DNA of 64,000 nt, from positions 1 through 64,000 of the forward strand of contig CAZCHH010000011.1 in the NCBI GenBank assembly GCA_964498585.1, given 5' to 3'. The notes below the pieces were generated by a model. It did no database searches and had not been told where the DNA came from. It was given only the letters and a program-made list of their open reading frames with translations. Shown here piece after piece: positions 35,401-44,525 of the stretch. The translations under genes were made by a program, and so were the position numbers. The number at the start of each line of letters is the position of its first letter. Within the stretch, counting starts at the first letter, position 1. The DNA is from JAAYJM01 sp964498585 (GTDB taxonomy: Bacteria > Bacteroidota > Ignavibacteria > Kapaibacteriales > UBA2268).

Positions 35401-38400
35401 TAAATGCAATATTTGGACGATACATAGAAACAGTGTTCGGAGAAGTAGCTTCACATATATTTGCATTACCATTTTGATACTTAACAGCAACGCTATTATA
35501 ATTAGTTTGAGTATATTTGGTTGAAGCATTAAATGTTACTTCCGGTGTATAGAAGCAGGTTTGGATTAAAACGTTCGAAATACCATCCCAAACGAACGGA
35601 ATATCGAAACGATGCATATTCCAACCTTCATAAGGAGTATAATCAGAAGGAGCAATCACATCGATCCAGCCAGTTCCAGTATTATCGAAAGTAGTAAGTG
35701 CATTTTGTGTTACTGCTTTCATCTTAATATAGAAGTTATTTAATACTCCGCAGTTATTAACCTGAGCGACATCAAATGCAAGCCCTCTAATTTCACCGGG
35801 GATAAAACCGGCAGCAGCAAAATCAGCAGCTTTGAATAAAATTTGATGTTTGGCGCCCATATATTTATTTCCATAAGGAGCCGGGTAAGTTGTTGATGTA
35901 TTGAAGTTTGCACCATCGCCAACATAGAATACTTTTTCAGTTTCGAATTCGCCGACGGCTGACCATTCAGTTAATCCAAGTCCTGTTAATGCCCTTGCCC
36001 TCCAATAGTATGTAGTACTAAAGTCTAAGTTAAGTTCAAACATACTTTCAATTGTTGTTTCTTCATAAACAATTTCAGTTTCAAAATTCTCTAAAGAAGT
36101 AGAAATTTGGTAATCATAATATAATTCATAACCATTATTTGATACTTCAAAAGTTACAGGAACCTGAACCGCTATTTCACCATTTTCTGGATTTAATAAT
36201 ACAACTCCGGGGTCATTAATAAATCTTATATTTGCTCGATAAGTAGATGTATTCGTACTAGCCGGTGCAATACATAAATCAGGATTGGAATCCGACCTGT
36301 CATACACAACACTAGTAAAAGAAGTAACAGTATAATAAGTAGAAGCATTATTTGTATAGCCATTTGGATAATTATTAAAACATACATCAATAAGTATATT
36401 TGATACTCCGTCCCAGATAAATGGAGCATCAAAACTATGCAGATTCCAACCGTTAAATGGTTGATATGATGCTGCTGTAAATACAGTTGTCCAACCTTCT
36501 AAATCAAATGCAGATAAATTATTTACGGTTGTATGCTTAATTTTTAGAGTATAGTTTAATAATGGACCGCATGTATTAACATTAGCAACATTAAAGCCAA
36601 GTCCATAAATAGGACCAGCTGATAATCCGACTTCAGCTAATTCGCTTGCTGTATAAAGCATTTGATGAAAAGCACCATTGTAAAATTGTCCAAAAGGAGC
36701 CGGATAGCCAGTAGAAGTATTATATGAAGTTCCTGTGCCCAATGTCGTAAATGCTCCTGTTGAGAATGTCCAAGTATCAGACCATTCACTTACATTTACA
36801 CCGTTTGTTGCATTGACTCTCCAATAATATGGCATAGCCATCATCAGTCCATTAATTAATTGGTTTGTATTTGTTAAGCCAGTAAATTCATATTCTATTT
36901 CTGAAAAATCTGCTAATTGGGAAACTTGCAATGTATATTGATTTGCACCAAAAACTGGTTCCCAAATAAAGTTAATATCAATCGGCATATTAGCTAATTC
37001 GTTTCCGGGTGAAACTTGAACTGGTGTTGTAAGTGTTCCCTGAGTAATAAAGTTCCAGGTTTGAGACCAATTACCCTCTTCTTCAGTTGATTCACCTCTT
37101 GCACGCCAATACAACAAAGTAGTTTCAGTTAATGGCTCTGCTGGAATAAAGCTTGTTACTAATATTCCTGTTTGGTCAAGGATTAAATTAACAAAATCAA
37201 CATCTGTTGCTATTTGAATTTGATAGCTTTCAGCGTCATTAACTGGTTGCCAGATAAACTCAGGTTGATTTGGCACAGCTATTGAATTCTTTAAAGGAGC
37301 AACTAAAACTGGTGGTAGTAAACCAATAACTTCAACTTCATAAGCTCCAATTGTAGGTATTACTCCTCTTTGATTACCTAAAATATCAACTGTTACTCCA
37401 GGTATTGCTATTCCGGATAGAACTAGAGGAGAAGCAAAAGAAGATGGTAATAAATTGTCATTTGCTGTATATAACGGGTCTTCTGCTTTTGATGCCAAAT
37501 CCTTTGTCGTTGCAGCTTGCCAGGCAGCTAATGTAGTTTTGCTGTTGCTTGTTGCATTATATGAAGTGCCTAAATGACCAAGAACTCCATAAGGACCACT
37601 TCCATAATAATCATTATTGTCAATATTTGCAAATGATGTTGCTGAACCAATAACACAAATTGCATAAGAATTTGAGCCGGCTAAACCTTCCAATGAATTT
37701 GAAAATACATTGTTTCTAATATCCAAGCTGTTAACACTTGCAGATGTAATAAGAAGTGCTGATGATAATGAAGGATTACCACCTGCAGTTCCTTGGACAC
37801 CATAAAGATTCACACTGTTATAGTATAACTTATGTCCGGTTCCGCCAGTTATTCTTATACCGAAAGGATTATATGTTGTGCTTGATGCATTGTAATTCAT
37901 AGTAGATATTTCTGTAATTGCATTATTTGCAATTAAGAAATTAGTATTGCCGGTTCCTGAAGAAATATTGATACCATAAGCTCCCCAGCCACTACTGCTT
38001 GCTTGAACTATACCATGAATTCTGTTCTGAGTGATAACTGCACCAGCGCTATTTTGTCCGATATCAATAGCAGCAATATTTGAACCATCAGTTCTTCTCA
38101 TATTATTCACATAATTTTGAGAAATAAGTGGAGCAGCTGCGTTGGTTACATCAATTCCTCTGTATAAAACATATTCTGTTGGGTCTTCTGAACCAATAAT
38201 ATTTCCAACAATTTGTAAATTATCATTTAGAACAGTTGAAGAAAGGCCTCTAACAAAAATACCATAATAAGCTCTTTTAATATGGTTATTATGTATTGTC
38301 AGATTATCGTTATCAGCACCTGTCCCTGATGTAGAAACAGTAGCACCGGCAGCATAAATACCGAGTGTAGTAGTAACAGTTGTTGCAGTTGCAGCACCGA

Positions 38401-41254
38401 ATACATTAGTATTTTTAATTGTAACATCAGAACAACCTAAACCAGTTCCGGCACTTTTGAGCCAAATCGCAGCATTAGTTCCGCTTGTTGCATTATTTCT
38501 GATAGTAAGGTTTCTTTCTCCTACATTAAATTCACCGTCAATAATAACGCGGTCAGCACCGTTAAGAACTAAGACAGCATCTGTTGTTGCAGTTCCTTCG
38601 AGGACTACATTAGGAGCACCAGCTTTAATGGTTAAAAAGTAACCACCAGCACCGGCTTCAGTCCATGGATTGATTACAAATGGGACTGCTAATGTCTGAT
38701 TTTCAATAATATTTAGCTGAGTATTGCCTGATAATCCAAGAATATTAATATCATTGAAGATAGCAGCTAATGTAGGATAATCCCCACCAGTTCCGATTGT
38801 ATATTCACCAGCAATCGGGCTTTGGATTTGTCTTGCTCCTCCGGGCTCGGTTTCAGTTGGAACATAATTCTCTCCAGCAACAGTAACTTGCAAGCAACCG
38901 GCATCCACCCAGTTGCCATTTGTTGCGATCGCTGGTATATCGAATGTTAGCCAGAAATAATTCGTTCCTGTTGCTAAAACTTGATTGCCGGAAATATCAA
39001 ATGTTGCTGTTGGGACTGCAAATGGCTCGCCAAATTGTGTTGTAGTTGCAAAAATATTGCTTGTTCCGGTATACCAAACTTTTGCATTTTGTATATCAGT
39101 TAAGTTGCTAGTTCCATTAGTTGTAAAATTGAAATTAGTTATACTAAGTGGTTCAAGGACACCATTAGTAACAACTTCAATTCCAATAATACCTTGATTT
39201 ACAACACCACGACTAAGTGGTCCTGTTATTTGAGTAGTAGTGCTTGAAACATATTCCATTGGTGATGGGAAAGTTGCAATACTAATATCATCAATAAAGA
39301 AATTGTTCCCGTAAGCACTAAATGCTTTAAACATAACAACTGCATTTCCATTAAAAGCAATCGGAATATTAAATGTATATTCATACCAGCCATCAGCTGT
39401 TTCGATTGGCTCTAAACTCCTTGAACGATAAATACGACCAATTTGAGTAGCACCGTCTAAAGTAGCTGTTGTATTGACCAATACATCTACACCTTCTAAA
39501 TAAGCCGAATATCCATTATCACGATACATCCAGAAAGTTACAGGGCAATCTTCATTCCCTCGGTTTGAAAAATCTAAAGTAGGTGAAAAAAGAGTTGCAT
39601 AACTGCCAGAAGTAGCACCATAAGCATTATAACGCGCCATTGCCGGAAGTGAATGTGGACTACAGGTTGGACTTGTTCCACTTGTTACTCTGTCCCAATT
39701 TTTTGTACCACTTCCAATAACAGCTGTCCAGCCAGCAGGCGGGAATGATTCAGAAGTAAAGTCTTCAAAAACTATTGTTGGGTCAGGCCCTGCTTCTTGA
39801 ATAACTCTTCCGGGACCGGGAGCAGTAATATCTGGAACATAATCTTCTGCTCCTACCTGAACAAACAAGCAAGAAGCATTAACTACATTCCCTGGTGTTG
39901 CATCAGGTGCAATATCATAAGTAAGCCAGAAATAATTAGTCCCTTCTGCAAGAGGAATATTACCGGCGATATTAAATTCACCTGTAGGATTATTAAACGT
40001 TTCACCATATTGAACGTCAGTCGCAAAAATATTATTTACTCCTGTATAAAATACTTTAGCATTTAATATATCAGTTACAACTGTTGTTCCTGTAGTTGAA
40101 AATACAAGATTTGCAAGAACAAGTGGATTTAATGGATTTTCAGTAACTATTTCGATTCCAATAATGTGTTGATTTCCATCACCTTGCTCAACAACTTCAG
40201 TAAAAGCAGTTGTTGTGCTGGAAACATATTCCATTTCATTAGGAACTACATTAACTGTATAGTCTTCCACTTCGCCCTGAGTTGCCAAAACTTCAGGTCC
40301 GCAAGGTTGTAAGATTGGATTGATATCGCCATCTTGCATCCTTACTCTCATTTGAGTATTATCAAGAATTGCATCAGCTGGAACTAAAATATCACCAGTA
40401 AAAACTCCTCCATTAAGAGTTAATTGGAAATATTCCCCTGCATCAGTAAAATCGTAATTTTTATTCCAATCAAACCATACTCCGCAAATAAGAGATGTGC
40501 TAGTTGAGTTTGGAGTTACGGCTATTGGAATTGTTGCACCTAATGTAACATCAGTTGAAATTAGTGTATAATCCGAATAACCTCCATCACAAAGCGATGG
40601 ATTATTAATTGTTCCAAAAGCAACATTTGTAATCCAGTTTACTGAGCAATCTGATAAAGTAGCGCAGTAAGAAGGTGGCAATGAAGCATATACAACAATA
40701 TCATCAAGCTGAACTCCGTATCCGTAATTAGCAACACCTTCAAAAGCAAGATAAAATGTATTGCTTACTTCGGGAAGAGCTATATTTGCTTCAGTCCAAT
40801 CAGGTATATCTCCAAGATATTCTTCTATAAGTATCCACGGATCAACATCAGAAAGACGATAGTAAATTCTCAGATAATCTTGGTCGCCAGACCAAACCTT
40901 TTGAGTATGCCAAAAATTAAGTGTTGGATTATTTGTATAGTCCCCAAAACTAATAGCTGAAGTTATTAATTTTGTTGAATATCCATCACTACTTGCATAA
41001 TAGAATCGTGCTTTATTTGTTCCACCGTGAACTGTAGATGGAGTTCCAACACCGGCTAAAGGAAAAGTCCAGTCAACAGCACCAGAAACATATTGCTGAG
41101 ACCATCCAGCAGGAAGAGTTCCATCATCGAAACCTTCGTATAACATTAACTCTTCTTGTGCTTTTAAAGAGTTAAAAGAAAAAACAATAGCCAATAAAAA
41201 TGCTATTGGTAAAATTTTTAGCATTTTATGGCTTTTAAAATAGCAATAATACAT
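32420..41254 (-). CDS. Giant multidomain T9SS-secreted surface protein (GEVED, BNR_assoc_N-like, beta-helix, FN3)
   Basis: The order is: signal peptide (to ~32, LKAQ); choice-of-anchor-J/MAM-like domain (~38-190); GEVED domain (~240-340, FDWNKNYDFTDAGEYF and GEVEDY); two BNR_assoc_N-like domains (~345-485 and ~690-830, GTNYFWLTYDI); a second anchor-J-like domain between them; a parallel beta-helix (~835-1290); FN3 units; two homologous ~190-residue domains (~1510-1700 and ~1790-1970, FDVAQVNNCG and WDGISNVLI); more FN3; the shared ~120-residue domain (~2431-2553); a doubled GW module (~2555-2713); and a T9SS sorting domain (to LIVK). The ATG at 41254 has a GGAGGG site only 3 nt upstream; the ATG at 41224 is an alternative. 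It probably acts as an adhesin or surface-layer component. No catalytic site was recognised. Confidence 0.87.
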   Translation of the reverse strand: MYYCYFKSHKMLKILPIAFLLAIVFSFNSLKAQEELMLYEGFDDGTLPAGWSQQYVSGAVDWTFPLAGVGTPSTVHGGTNKARFYYASSDGYSTKLITSAISFGDYTNNPTLNFWHTQKVWSGDQDYLRIYYRLSDVDPWILIEEYLGDIPDWTEANIALPEVSNTFYLAFEGVANYGYGVQLDDIVVYASLPPSYCATLSDCSVNWITNVAFGTINNPSLCDGGYSDYTLISTDVTLGATIPIAVTPNSTSTSLICGVWFDWNKNYDFTDAGEYFQLTLNGGVFTGDILVPADAILDNTQMRVRMQDGDINPILQPCGPEVLATQGEVEDYTVNVVPNEMEYVSSTTTAFTEVVEQGDGNQHIIGIEIVTENPLNPLVLANLVFSTTGTTVVTDILNAKVFYTGVNNIFATDVQYGETFNNPTGEFNIAGNIPLAEGTNYFWLTYDIAPDATPGNVVNASCLFVQVGAEDYVPDITAPGPGRVIQEAGPDPTIVFEDFTSESFPPAGWTAVIGSGTKNWDRVTSGTSPTCSPHSLPAMARYNAYGATSGSYATLFSPTLDFSNRGNEDCPVTFWMYRDNGYSAYLEGVDVLVNTTATLDGATQIGRIYRSRSLEPIETADGWYEYTFNIPIAFNGNAVVMFKAFSAYGNNFFIDDISIATFPSPMEYVSSTTTQITGPLSRGVVNQGIIGIEVVTNGVLEPLSITNFNFTTNGTSNLTDIQNAKVWYTGTSNIFATTTQFGEPFAVPTATFDISGNQVLATGTNYFWLTFDIPAIATNGNWVDAGCLQVTVAGENYVPTETEPGGARQIQSPIAGEYTIGTGGDYPTLAAIFNDINILGLSGNTQLNIIENQTLAVPFVINPWTEAGAGGYFLTIKAGAPNVVLEGTATTDAVLVLNGADRVIIDGEFNVGERNLTIRNNATSGTNAAIWLKSAGTGLGCSDVTIKNTNVFGAATATTVTTTLGIYAAGATVSTSGTGADNDNLTIHNNHIKRAYYGIFVRGLSSTVLNDNLQIVGNIIGSEDPTEYVLYRGIDVTNAAAPLISQNYVNNMRRTDGSNIAAIDIGQNSAGAVITQNRIHGIVQASSSGWGAYGINISSGTGNTNFLIANNAITEISTMNYNASSTTYNPFGIRITGGTGHKLYYNSVNLYGVQGTAGGNPSLSSALLITSASVNSLDIRNNVFSNSLEGLAGSNSYAICVIGSATSFANIDNNDYYGSGPYGVLGHLGTSYNATSNSKTTLAAWQAATTKDLASKAEDPLYTANDNLLPSSFASPLVLSGIAIPGVTVDILGNQRGVIPTIGAYEVEVIGLLPPVLVAPLKNSIAVPNQPEFIWQPVNDAESYQIQIATDVDFVNLILDQTGILVTSFIPAEPLTETTLLYWRARGESTEEEGNWSQTWNFITQGTLTTPVQVSPGNELANMPIDINFIWEPVFGANQYTLQVSQLADFSEIEYEFTGLTNTNQLINGLMMAMPYYWRVNATNGVNVSEWSDTWTFSTGAFTTLGTGTSYNTSTGYPAPFGQFYNGAFHQMLYTASELAEVGLSAGPIYGLGFNVANVNTCGPLLNYTLKIKHTTVNNLSAFDLEGWTTVFTAASYQPFNGWNLHSFDAPFIWDGVSNILIDVCFNNYPNGYTNNASTYYTVTSFTSVVYDRSDSNPDLCIAPASTNTSTYRANIRFINDPGVVLLNPENGEIAVQVPVTFEVSNNGYELYYDYQISTSLENFETEIVYEETTIESMFELNLDFSTTYYWRARALTGLGLTEWSAVGEFETEKVFYVGDGANFNTSTTYPAPYGNKYMGAKHQILFKAADFAAAGFIPGEIRGLAFDVAQVNNCGVLNNFYIKMKAVTQNALTTFDNTGTGWIDVIAPSDYTPYEGWNMHRFDIPFVWDGISNVLIQTCFYTPEVTFNASTKYTQTNYNSVAVKYQNGNANICEATSPNTVSMYRPNIAFIGFESLQAPVLVAPTDLSVNVPLYPTFSWQPAGPADLVQYDLMVADNPEFTDPVLFVDDIQQTSHQMSFALNNNTIYYWKVITESLDEEYISEWSEIWSFTTQIASPVLAQPENNAVGIPTIPLLSWLETNGAAYYNIQVSLTNDFTTTIVNQDGIVELEYLLPELLLNTKYYWRVRATDMWGNLTNWSETWNFTTVLIPPTLATPMDGSIGIPVNADFSWNTSINANQYQIQVSSDEFQTTVFDLSTALTSANVQLENNTWYMWRVRSRNTGNGNISEWSTPWTFLTQLDEPTLVTPENGAIGVSYPNADLIWDLVPSGTRYNLVLATDANFNNILVDDSYVYGNQYNVGVLEPYTEYFWKVMAFDDDNINFSGWSEVFSFSTVVGPVVLVSPENNSIRQLTNPELVWEAIDGVTYQLQVSPYSHFGYTIVNESGLTTNNYFVENILLNNQNYYWKVRAMQGEFIGDWSDVFTFRTLAKDETPWEVTETGNSSTVIIPTGVVSLIAGRSIATGDAIGLFYDDNGVLNCAGYGIWDGYELPITVYGDDLATPNKDGYTVGEPYYFKVWDNTAKDYYYAEATFASGPDNYQIAAVSLVANLNVINTTTQTITLANGWNLISSYVNPAAPNMVDVFAPIVTDVKIVKNGQGQQYIPQWNINTINNWNIRHGYFVYMLSSQQLELTGAKIQPSSTSIYLQQGWRLTSYIRDNPIAPQTGFATINDNLVIAKNGTGGIYVPQFNINTIGNLVPGSGYNLYLSATEELIYPSNVIQSRAGINDITPSPKYLVPSVNNTGSDATLILELSTSFNGQEIGVWNSRAELVGSAVIENGSAAINIWGNNNISEQNDGAYEGEFLTVKSYNPENNQYSDIHLNQINELVSGNHPEFVTFAQNAIYFAKADIANEAATGEMSIKNLPNPCATNTTIEFSLPNEGFIEISLYSLNGQKVAHITDANFKAGTHTLNFDASNLTSGTYNLILRSGSQQVNQIMLIVK

Positions 41255-41383
41255 AATCCCTCCATTTTGAGAAAAACATTAGTTATTTATTTATATATAT
41301 AAACTATTCAATTTTTCATATTATACCTTTTTAAAAAAAGTAAAATAATCAAAAAAATTTAAAATCAAAAAAAATATTGACTT

Positions 41384-41405
41384 TTATGTAAAATTTTTTA
41401 CATAA
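41384..41405. promoter_or_regulatory. 9-bp inverted repeat upstream of the 2944-aa gene
   Basis: The arms TTATGTAAA and TTTACATAA are exact reverse complements with a 4-nt spacer, about 130-150 bp upstream of the giant gene start. It resembles a dimeric regulator site; no regulator can be named. Confidence 0.3.
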
Positions 41406-41583
41406 ATGATTATTTTTTAAAAAAATAATTTCTTATATATTTTTATTAATATTACCTAAATTCCAATGAAAAATATTGTATATCTATATTTTTCATCTAT
41501 ATAAAACATTCCAATATTTTAAAATAATAAATAATATTTATTTAATAAATTTCATAATATTTTCATAATATTAATTATATTTT

Positions 41584-41834
41584 TTAATACCAAACCGCTA
41601 ACAATAAATTCAATATAATATGTCATTCAGCCCCACCTTGATAAAGCAAATACTTATTATAATGGAGATGACATCACTAAATGTGCCATTCTGACGGATG
41701 TCAGAATCCATCTTATTATTATTCAACGCTATTCAATTTTAGCTATTTCAATGAAGCATTTGGGCTTGCCCAAATGTATCGTGAGCAAGCTCACTTGCTT
41801 TCCCAAGATGGATTCTGGCATACGCCAGAATGAC
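41584..41834. repeat. Composite dispersed repeat, copy 2 (most complete)
   Basis: It begins TTAATACCAAACCGCTAAC, a head also found at 46746-46764. The TTGATAAAGCAAA...GGAGATGACATCA module and a middle section follow. A tail carries nested palindromes (GGGCTTGCCC, GTGAGCAAGCTCAC) and ends in TGGCATACGCCAGAATGAC. Related copies are at 6277-6496 (same orientation) and 49783-49884 (reverse, tail only). Confidence 0.8.
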
Positions 41835-42471
41835 AAGAAAAAATGTCACAGGTAAGCGAATATAAACGAAGACATTTACTTTTGAGAAAATGAACTTTTT
41901 TAGTCATCGTATGGCTACCAGTCATCCGATTACTTCCTTTTACAAGCTAATGTTGTTCGTTAGGAACGCAGTGAGGATTCTCACAATTCCTTGTTATCAA
42001 AATACTTAAAATCCCTCACTTCGTACAGGAATTTCAGAATTATATTAATTATTACATACATCTATATCTATTAGTTCAAATAGGAAATGATATAATAACT
42101 CAGCTTACGCAATTTCTCTTTTGAGAAATTTATATCGTAGGAATTATGGATTTGTAAAAGGAATAATCCATGACTGTGCTTATCTCGTAGAGATGATATA
42201 TTAAAAAAGCAATTAAATATATAATTCCAATGGAATAAAAAAATTCAAAAAAGTAATTTTTCAAATATTTTATAACTGCTGAATAAGTGGAATATCAGCA
42301 TAATTTAAAGATATAAGTAAATAAAAGAAATTGATAGTAAGGAATTTTTACAATTATACGTTTATTATTACTGAGAAAATTGAATTATTAGAACTCACCA
42401 AAAAAAATACTACAATTTTATAATGATTAAAACATCTTATATATTTTGTGTTTTATTAAAGTAATGAATAA

Positions 42472-43341
42472 ATGAAACGATTTTTATTTATAATTGCGTT
42501 GTTCAGTATATTCTTTAATATTGAGAATATGGCAGAATATAAATTTAAATATAATTTAAATAAGCCGGATATAAAGCAACAACTACCACCAGTTTTAAAT
42601 GAAGTATCCGGTTTAACTGATATTGATTCTAAGCACGTTGCTTTAGTCCAAGATGAATTAGGAATTGTCTTCATCTACGATTTTATTAATGGAAAAATTG
42701 TTTCGCAATATGAATTTGAAGAAAGTGGTGATTTTGAAGGACTCACTTATACCGGTGAATCATTATATATTCTAAGAAGCGATGGGCGGCTTAGTGAATG
42801 TAAAAATTTTCTTAATGATGATGCAAAATTCATTCATCATCAATTAAATTTAAAAACAGCAAATAATGAAGGTCTTTGCTACGACCAAAAGAATAACAGA
42901 ATCTTAATAGCTGCTAAAAGTAAACCAATAAATCATAATGAAAAAGAAAAAAGATATATTTATTCTTATAATATTAAAACTGAAGAACTACTTGAAAAAC
43001 CAGTTTATTCTATTAATACTAACGAAATACAAAAATTTGCTTCTAAATACGATATTATTCAAACACAAACTACATCAAAGGGAAAAATTAAACCTTTTAA
43101 TTTTCGACCTGCAAGTTTAGCTATTCATCCTATTACCGATGAAATCTATATAATCTCAGCAGCAGATAAACTTATTTTAATTATGAATAGAAAAGGTGAA
43201 ATGGTTCATATTGAAAGACTTAATGACGAACTATTCCTTAAAGCTGAAGGTATCACTTTCATTCCGGACGGAACAATGATAATTACTAATGAAGCAGTAA
43301 CTAAATTTCCTACTTTGTTAGTTTTTAATATGAATAAATAA
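42472..43341 (+). CDS. SdiA-regulated-like (YjiK family) beta-propeller protein
   Basis: The 289-residue protein opens with a hydrophobic signal sequence (MKRFLFIIALFSIFFNI). The family pattern of esterase-like/SdiA-regulated propellers is visible: NEVSGLTDI, GDFEGLTYTGESLYILRSDG, NNEGLCYDQKNNRILIAAKS, SLAIHPITDEIYIISA, KAEGITFIPDGTMIITNE. The biochemical role of this family is not established. It is followed 28 bp later by a nitroreductase gene on the same strand, which may be co-transcribed. Confidence 0.85.
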   Translation: MKRFLFIIALFSIFFNIENMAEYKFKYNLNKPDIKQQLPPVLNEVSGLTDIDSKHVALVQDELGIVFIYDFINGKIVSQYEFEESGDFEGLTYTGESLYILRSDGRLSECKNFLNDDAKFIHHQLNLKTANNEGLCYDQKNNRILIAAKSKPINHNEKEKRYIYSYNIKTEELLEKPVYSINTNEIQKFASKYDIIQTQTTSKGKIKPFNFRPASLAIHPITDEIYIISAADKLILIMNRKGEMVHIERLNDELFLKAEGITFIPDGTMIITNEAVTKFPTLLVFNMNK

Positions 43342-43369
43342 TTTAACAAATAAATCATAAATAAATGAA

Positions 43370-44005
43370 ATGAAATCAATCATTATTTTAATCACAATTA
43401 TAATTTTTAATATTATGGAATTAAAAACAGAAGAAATTATTAAATTAAATGCTCCTGATAAAACACGTGGTTTACCAGTTATGACTGCTTTATCACAGCG
43501 AGCTTCTGTAAGAGAATTCGATACTACATCACTTAATATGCAAGACCTGTCCGATATACTTTGGGCTGCAAACGGAATAAACAGACCTGAAGAAAGCAAA
43601 AAAACTGCACCCTCGGCAATTAATTCACAGGATATTGATGTTTTTGCTTTCTTAAAAGATGGAGTATATCTTTACAATGCTTTAAACCATACTGTGGAAA
43701 GAAAAGCAAGCGGTGATTATCGCTCACTGATTTCAGCTAATCAGGAAGAATTTGCTAATGCACCTGCATTTTTCCTAATTGTATCTGATAATTCAAAATT
43801 CAAATATGGTGATGATACTCAAAAATTAGTCTGGGGCGGAATTGATGCCGGTTTGGTTGCTCAGAATATCTGTATCTTTGCCTCTTCTGTCGGTTTGCTG
43901 TCAAGACCACGAGCTTCGATGGAACAAGATAAAATAAAAGAGTTGCTCAAACTCAAGGATTCACAAAAACTTATGTTGAATGTAATTGTGTCTTATAAGA
44001 AATAA
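43370..44005 (+). CDS. Nitroreductase-family protein (SagB-like)
   Basis: The 211-residue protein starts with a hydrophobic segment (~1-17) that may be a signal peptide. FMN-binding features of the nitroreductase fold follow: SQRASVREFDTTSL, LSDILWAANGINR, KKTAPSAINSQDIDVFAF, WGGIDAGLVAQNICIFASSVGL. This resembles stand-alone SagB/ThcOx-type nitroreductases found in Bacteroidota, often exported. The substrate cannot be deduced. No ribosomal peptide precursor or cyclodehydratase is nearby, so a TOMM role is not supported. Confidence 0.87.
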   Translation: MKSIIILITIIIFNIMELKTEEIIKLNAPDKTRGLPVMTALSQRASVREFDTTSLNMQDLSDILWAANGINRPEESKKTAPSAINSQDIDVFAFLKDGVYLYNALNHTVERKASGDYRSLISANQEEFANAPAFFLIVSDNSKFKYGDDTQKLVWGGIDAGLVAQNICIFASSVGLLSRPRASMEQDKIKELLKLKDSQKLMLNVIVSYKK

Positions 44006-44149
44006 GCAGAATAAATCTAATCTAGCTCCATTTCAATAATTTTTTCAAAAAAATAAAAACTTTTTATTAATTTAGTTTTTATTTTATTTTTATTTGTAAA
44101 ATCAATAAAGAAAATTCTACATATTTATTGAAAAAATCTTGACAAGGAA

Positions 44150-44488
44150 ATGGGACACATAGAAGAATTTCATAAGAGGCGAACAGCTGGTAACAAGAGA
44201 GTATTAGAGCAGGATTTTCTTCCTTTTAAAAGATTTTTTGCTCTTGACTCCAGATGCTATGAAGATGGGGTTATACCTGCAAAATGTAAAGAGCTAATGG
44301 GACTTGCCTGCTCTCTTGTTCTGAGATGTAACGACTGTGTGATATATCATATTGAACGTTCAATTGCTGAAGGAGCTTCCCGAAATGAACTTAATGAAAC
44401 TATGAATATTGCGCTGGTTATTGGTGGTTCTATAGTTATTCCACATCTGCGTTTCGCTTGCGAGGTTATTGATGAAATTCTAAATTAA
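44150..44488 (+). CDS. Carboxymuconolactone decarboxylase / AhpD-like protein
   Basis: The 112-residue protein has the AhpD-fold core: CKELMGLACSLVLRCNDCVIYHIERSIAEGASRNEL. The CxxC pair (CNDC) and the following histidine form the peroxidatic site of AhpD-like enzymes, suggesting a thiol-disulfide or peroxide-related role. AAGGAA just before the ATG supports the start. Confidence 0.9.
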   Translation: MGHIEEFHKRRTAGNKRVLEQDFLPFKRFFALDSRCYEDGVIPAKCKELMGLACSLVLRCNDCVIYHIERSIAEGASRNELNETMNIALVIGGSIVIPHLRFACEVIDEILN

Positions 44489-44525
44489 ATGATATTATTA
44501 AACAAATATATTAATCTTGACAATA

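Larger units (their letters stand above)
41255..42471. other. 1.2-kb gene-free region: AT-rich leader plus decayed repeats
   Basis: 41255-41583 is AT-rich leader DNA of the divergent giant gene. 41584-41834 is the best copy of the composite repeat (listed separately). 41880-42230 holds degenerate palindromes: AGTCATCGTATGGCT...AGTCATCCGATTACT (~41900-41934), AACGCAGTGAGGATT versus AATCCCTCACTTCGT (~41964-42024), and ATCTCGTAGAGATGAT (~42184), each related to palindromes elsewhere in the window. No reading frame or RNA gene is convincing here. Confidence 0.7.

Noticed and set aside
41255..42471. tRNA or small RNA gene in the large gap
   Set aside because: No cloverleaf, GGTTCGAATCC-like T-arm or CCA end was seen. 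The content is explained by decayed repeats.
43370..44005. SagB component of a modified-peptide cluster
   Set aside because: No precursor peptide, cyclodehydratase or protease gene of such a cluster is nearby.
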